Source: Methanobacterium sp.
GTDB lineage: Archaea > Methanobacteriota > Methanobacteria > Methanobacteriales > Methanobacteriaceae
Reading direction: 5' to 3'
DNA length: 42,741 bases
NCBI GenBank assembly: GCA_039666455.1
Contig: JAVSLW010000044.1
Span: 1 to 42,741 of the forward strand
Part shown: positions 42,021-42,741 of the stretch, in pieces
Position numbering within the stretch: position 1 is the first letter of the stretch
How the letters are laid out: each line of letters opens with the position of its first letter
Position numbers and translations under genes: made by a program
The notes under the pieces: generated by a model
The model's database searches: none
What the model was told of the DNA's origin: nothing
What the model saw: the letters and a program-made list of their open reading frames with translations, nothing else

Positions 42021-42289
42021 CCCTAAAGTTTTTAAACTTTGGAGAATATGTATTCATTAAATCACTGGAAAAACGACATTGTTTACATGATTTTAGATTG
42101 TTAGGTTAAAATAGTAATGTTTATATAGATTGATAATTAGACTTTTGTATTATAGTAATATAATAAAATCATGTATAGTAAATTAGAGTGTAAATAAATG
42201 TTTAAAATTTCTATAATAATCATAATTTCCTAACTATGTGAAAATAAATTTAAAATTTCACTGATATTTTGTATAAGGGTGTGGAAATC

Positions 42290-42741
42290 TTGAAAAAAGT
42301 CATATTACTATCATTTGCATTTATTTTTTTATTGGCTTTTTGTGGAAGTGTTGCAGCGGCCAATAACACCACGATCTGTGTTAGTGGCTATTAATGGAAG
42401 TGAGTCTAATGGTTATAGCTATGAACCTTCTATTAGCATTGATGGTCGTTATATAGCTTTTAGCTCTTATGCAAGTAATCTTGTGGCGGGTGATATTAAT
42501 GGTCATAAAGATGTGTTTGTCCGTGACAGGCTTTTAAACACTACAACACTGGTTAGTGTTTCCAGTACGGGTGAACAGGGTAATGGTGATAGTAGTCAGC
42601 CTTCTATTAGTGCTGATGGACGTTATGTGGCTTTTACATCCTATGCTACTAATTTAGTTACAGGAGATACTAATGGTGTTTCTGATGTTTTTGTGCGTGA
42701 CCTGCTTTTAAACATTACAGAACGTGTTAGTGTTTCCAGTA
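42290..42741 (+). pseudogene. secreted beta-propeller (PD40/TolB-like) protein, frameshifted and partial
   Basis: TTG 42290 with GGTG upstream starts a good signal peptide (KKVILLSFAFIFLLAFCGSV then AAANN). That frame stops at 42392. From about 42372 another frame, one base on, is open to the window end and encodes repeats of 58 residues: PSISIDGRYIAFSSYASNLV with DVFVRD, then PSISADGRYVAFTSYATNLV with DVFVRD. These are PD40-type beta-propeller blades. An extra base between 42371 and 42378 would explain the break. The gene runs off the right edge. Either a true pseudogene or an assembly error. Confidence 0.75.

Noticed and set aside
1..42741. tRNA or rRNA genes
   Set aside because: No T-loop GGTTCGAATCC-type box with a matching acceptor stem and no rRNA signature was seen by eye.

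Overview
The window is AT-rich archaeal DNA and most likely comes from a Methanobacterium-type methanogen (order Methanobacteriales). The evidence is an archaeal Lsm protein next to ribosomal protein L37e, Alba, aRF1, archaeal PheS and UMP kinase, an ArfB-type deformylase, two enzymes specific to coenzyme F430 synthesis (CfbC and CfbE), and a secreted peptidoglycan-binding/transglutaminase-like protein of the kind used on pseudomurein. Genes have archaeal TATA boxes, GGAGG-type ribosome binding sites and frequent GTG/TTG starts. I found no rRNA or tRNA gene.

Layout. (1) 1-5.6 kb is a defence and mobile island: a shortened HepT, four clusters of a decayed CRISPR array (10 repeat copies), a RhuM-family gene, a TumE/TumA-like toxin-antitoxin pair, a small membrane protein, and a type II restriction-modification pair whose methyltransferase seems to start at ATT. 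(2) 5.6-10.3 kb: a polysaccharide flippase, Alba, a small nuclease-like protein, and a solo TnpB transposon with a structured 3' end (omega-RNA candidate). (3) 10.4-15.6 kb: a CARF-like/winged-helix regulator divergent from two glutamate synthase subunit genes, then a cell-wall hydrolase with a structured leader, and a ferredoxin remnant. (4) 15.8-32.8 kb is mostly core housekeeping: hemB, a CitG-like gene, pheS, a BASS transporter, a DEAD-box helicase, arfB with a PUA protein, lsm/rpl37e/toprim, purF, a U32 protein and a large SWI2/SNF2 helicase. (5) 32.8-34.1 kb is a small graveyard with an antitoxin-like gene and a truncated TIR gene. (6) 34.1-41.8 kb is core again: CBS protein, cfbC, DUF2116, pyrH, prf1, a PRTase-like regulator, Gfo/Idh/MocA, hemC, cfbE. 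(7) The right edge holds a frameshifted secreted beta-propeller gene that runs off the window.

Tetrapyrrole genes for F430 (hemB, hemC, cfbC, cfbE) are spread over the right two thirds of the window rather than forming one operon.

The most unusual signal is a dispersed family of short palindromic modules. Each has two A/T-rich hairpins with three-base loops joined by a GCCC/GGGC linker. Copies lie in intergenic tiles (5.85, 8.72, 13.63, 15.27, 20.72, 35.43 kb) and, strikingly, inside two coding sequences in frame. In the PUA protein a copy adds about 16 residues; in the cell-wall hydrolase a copy of 45 bases splits the signal peptide. This resembles in principle the Rickettsia palindromic elements that insert in frame into genes. 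A second theme is two genes whose well-placed ribosome binding site points to an ATT start.
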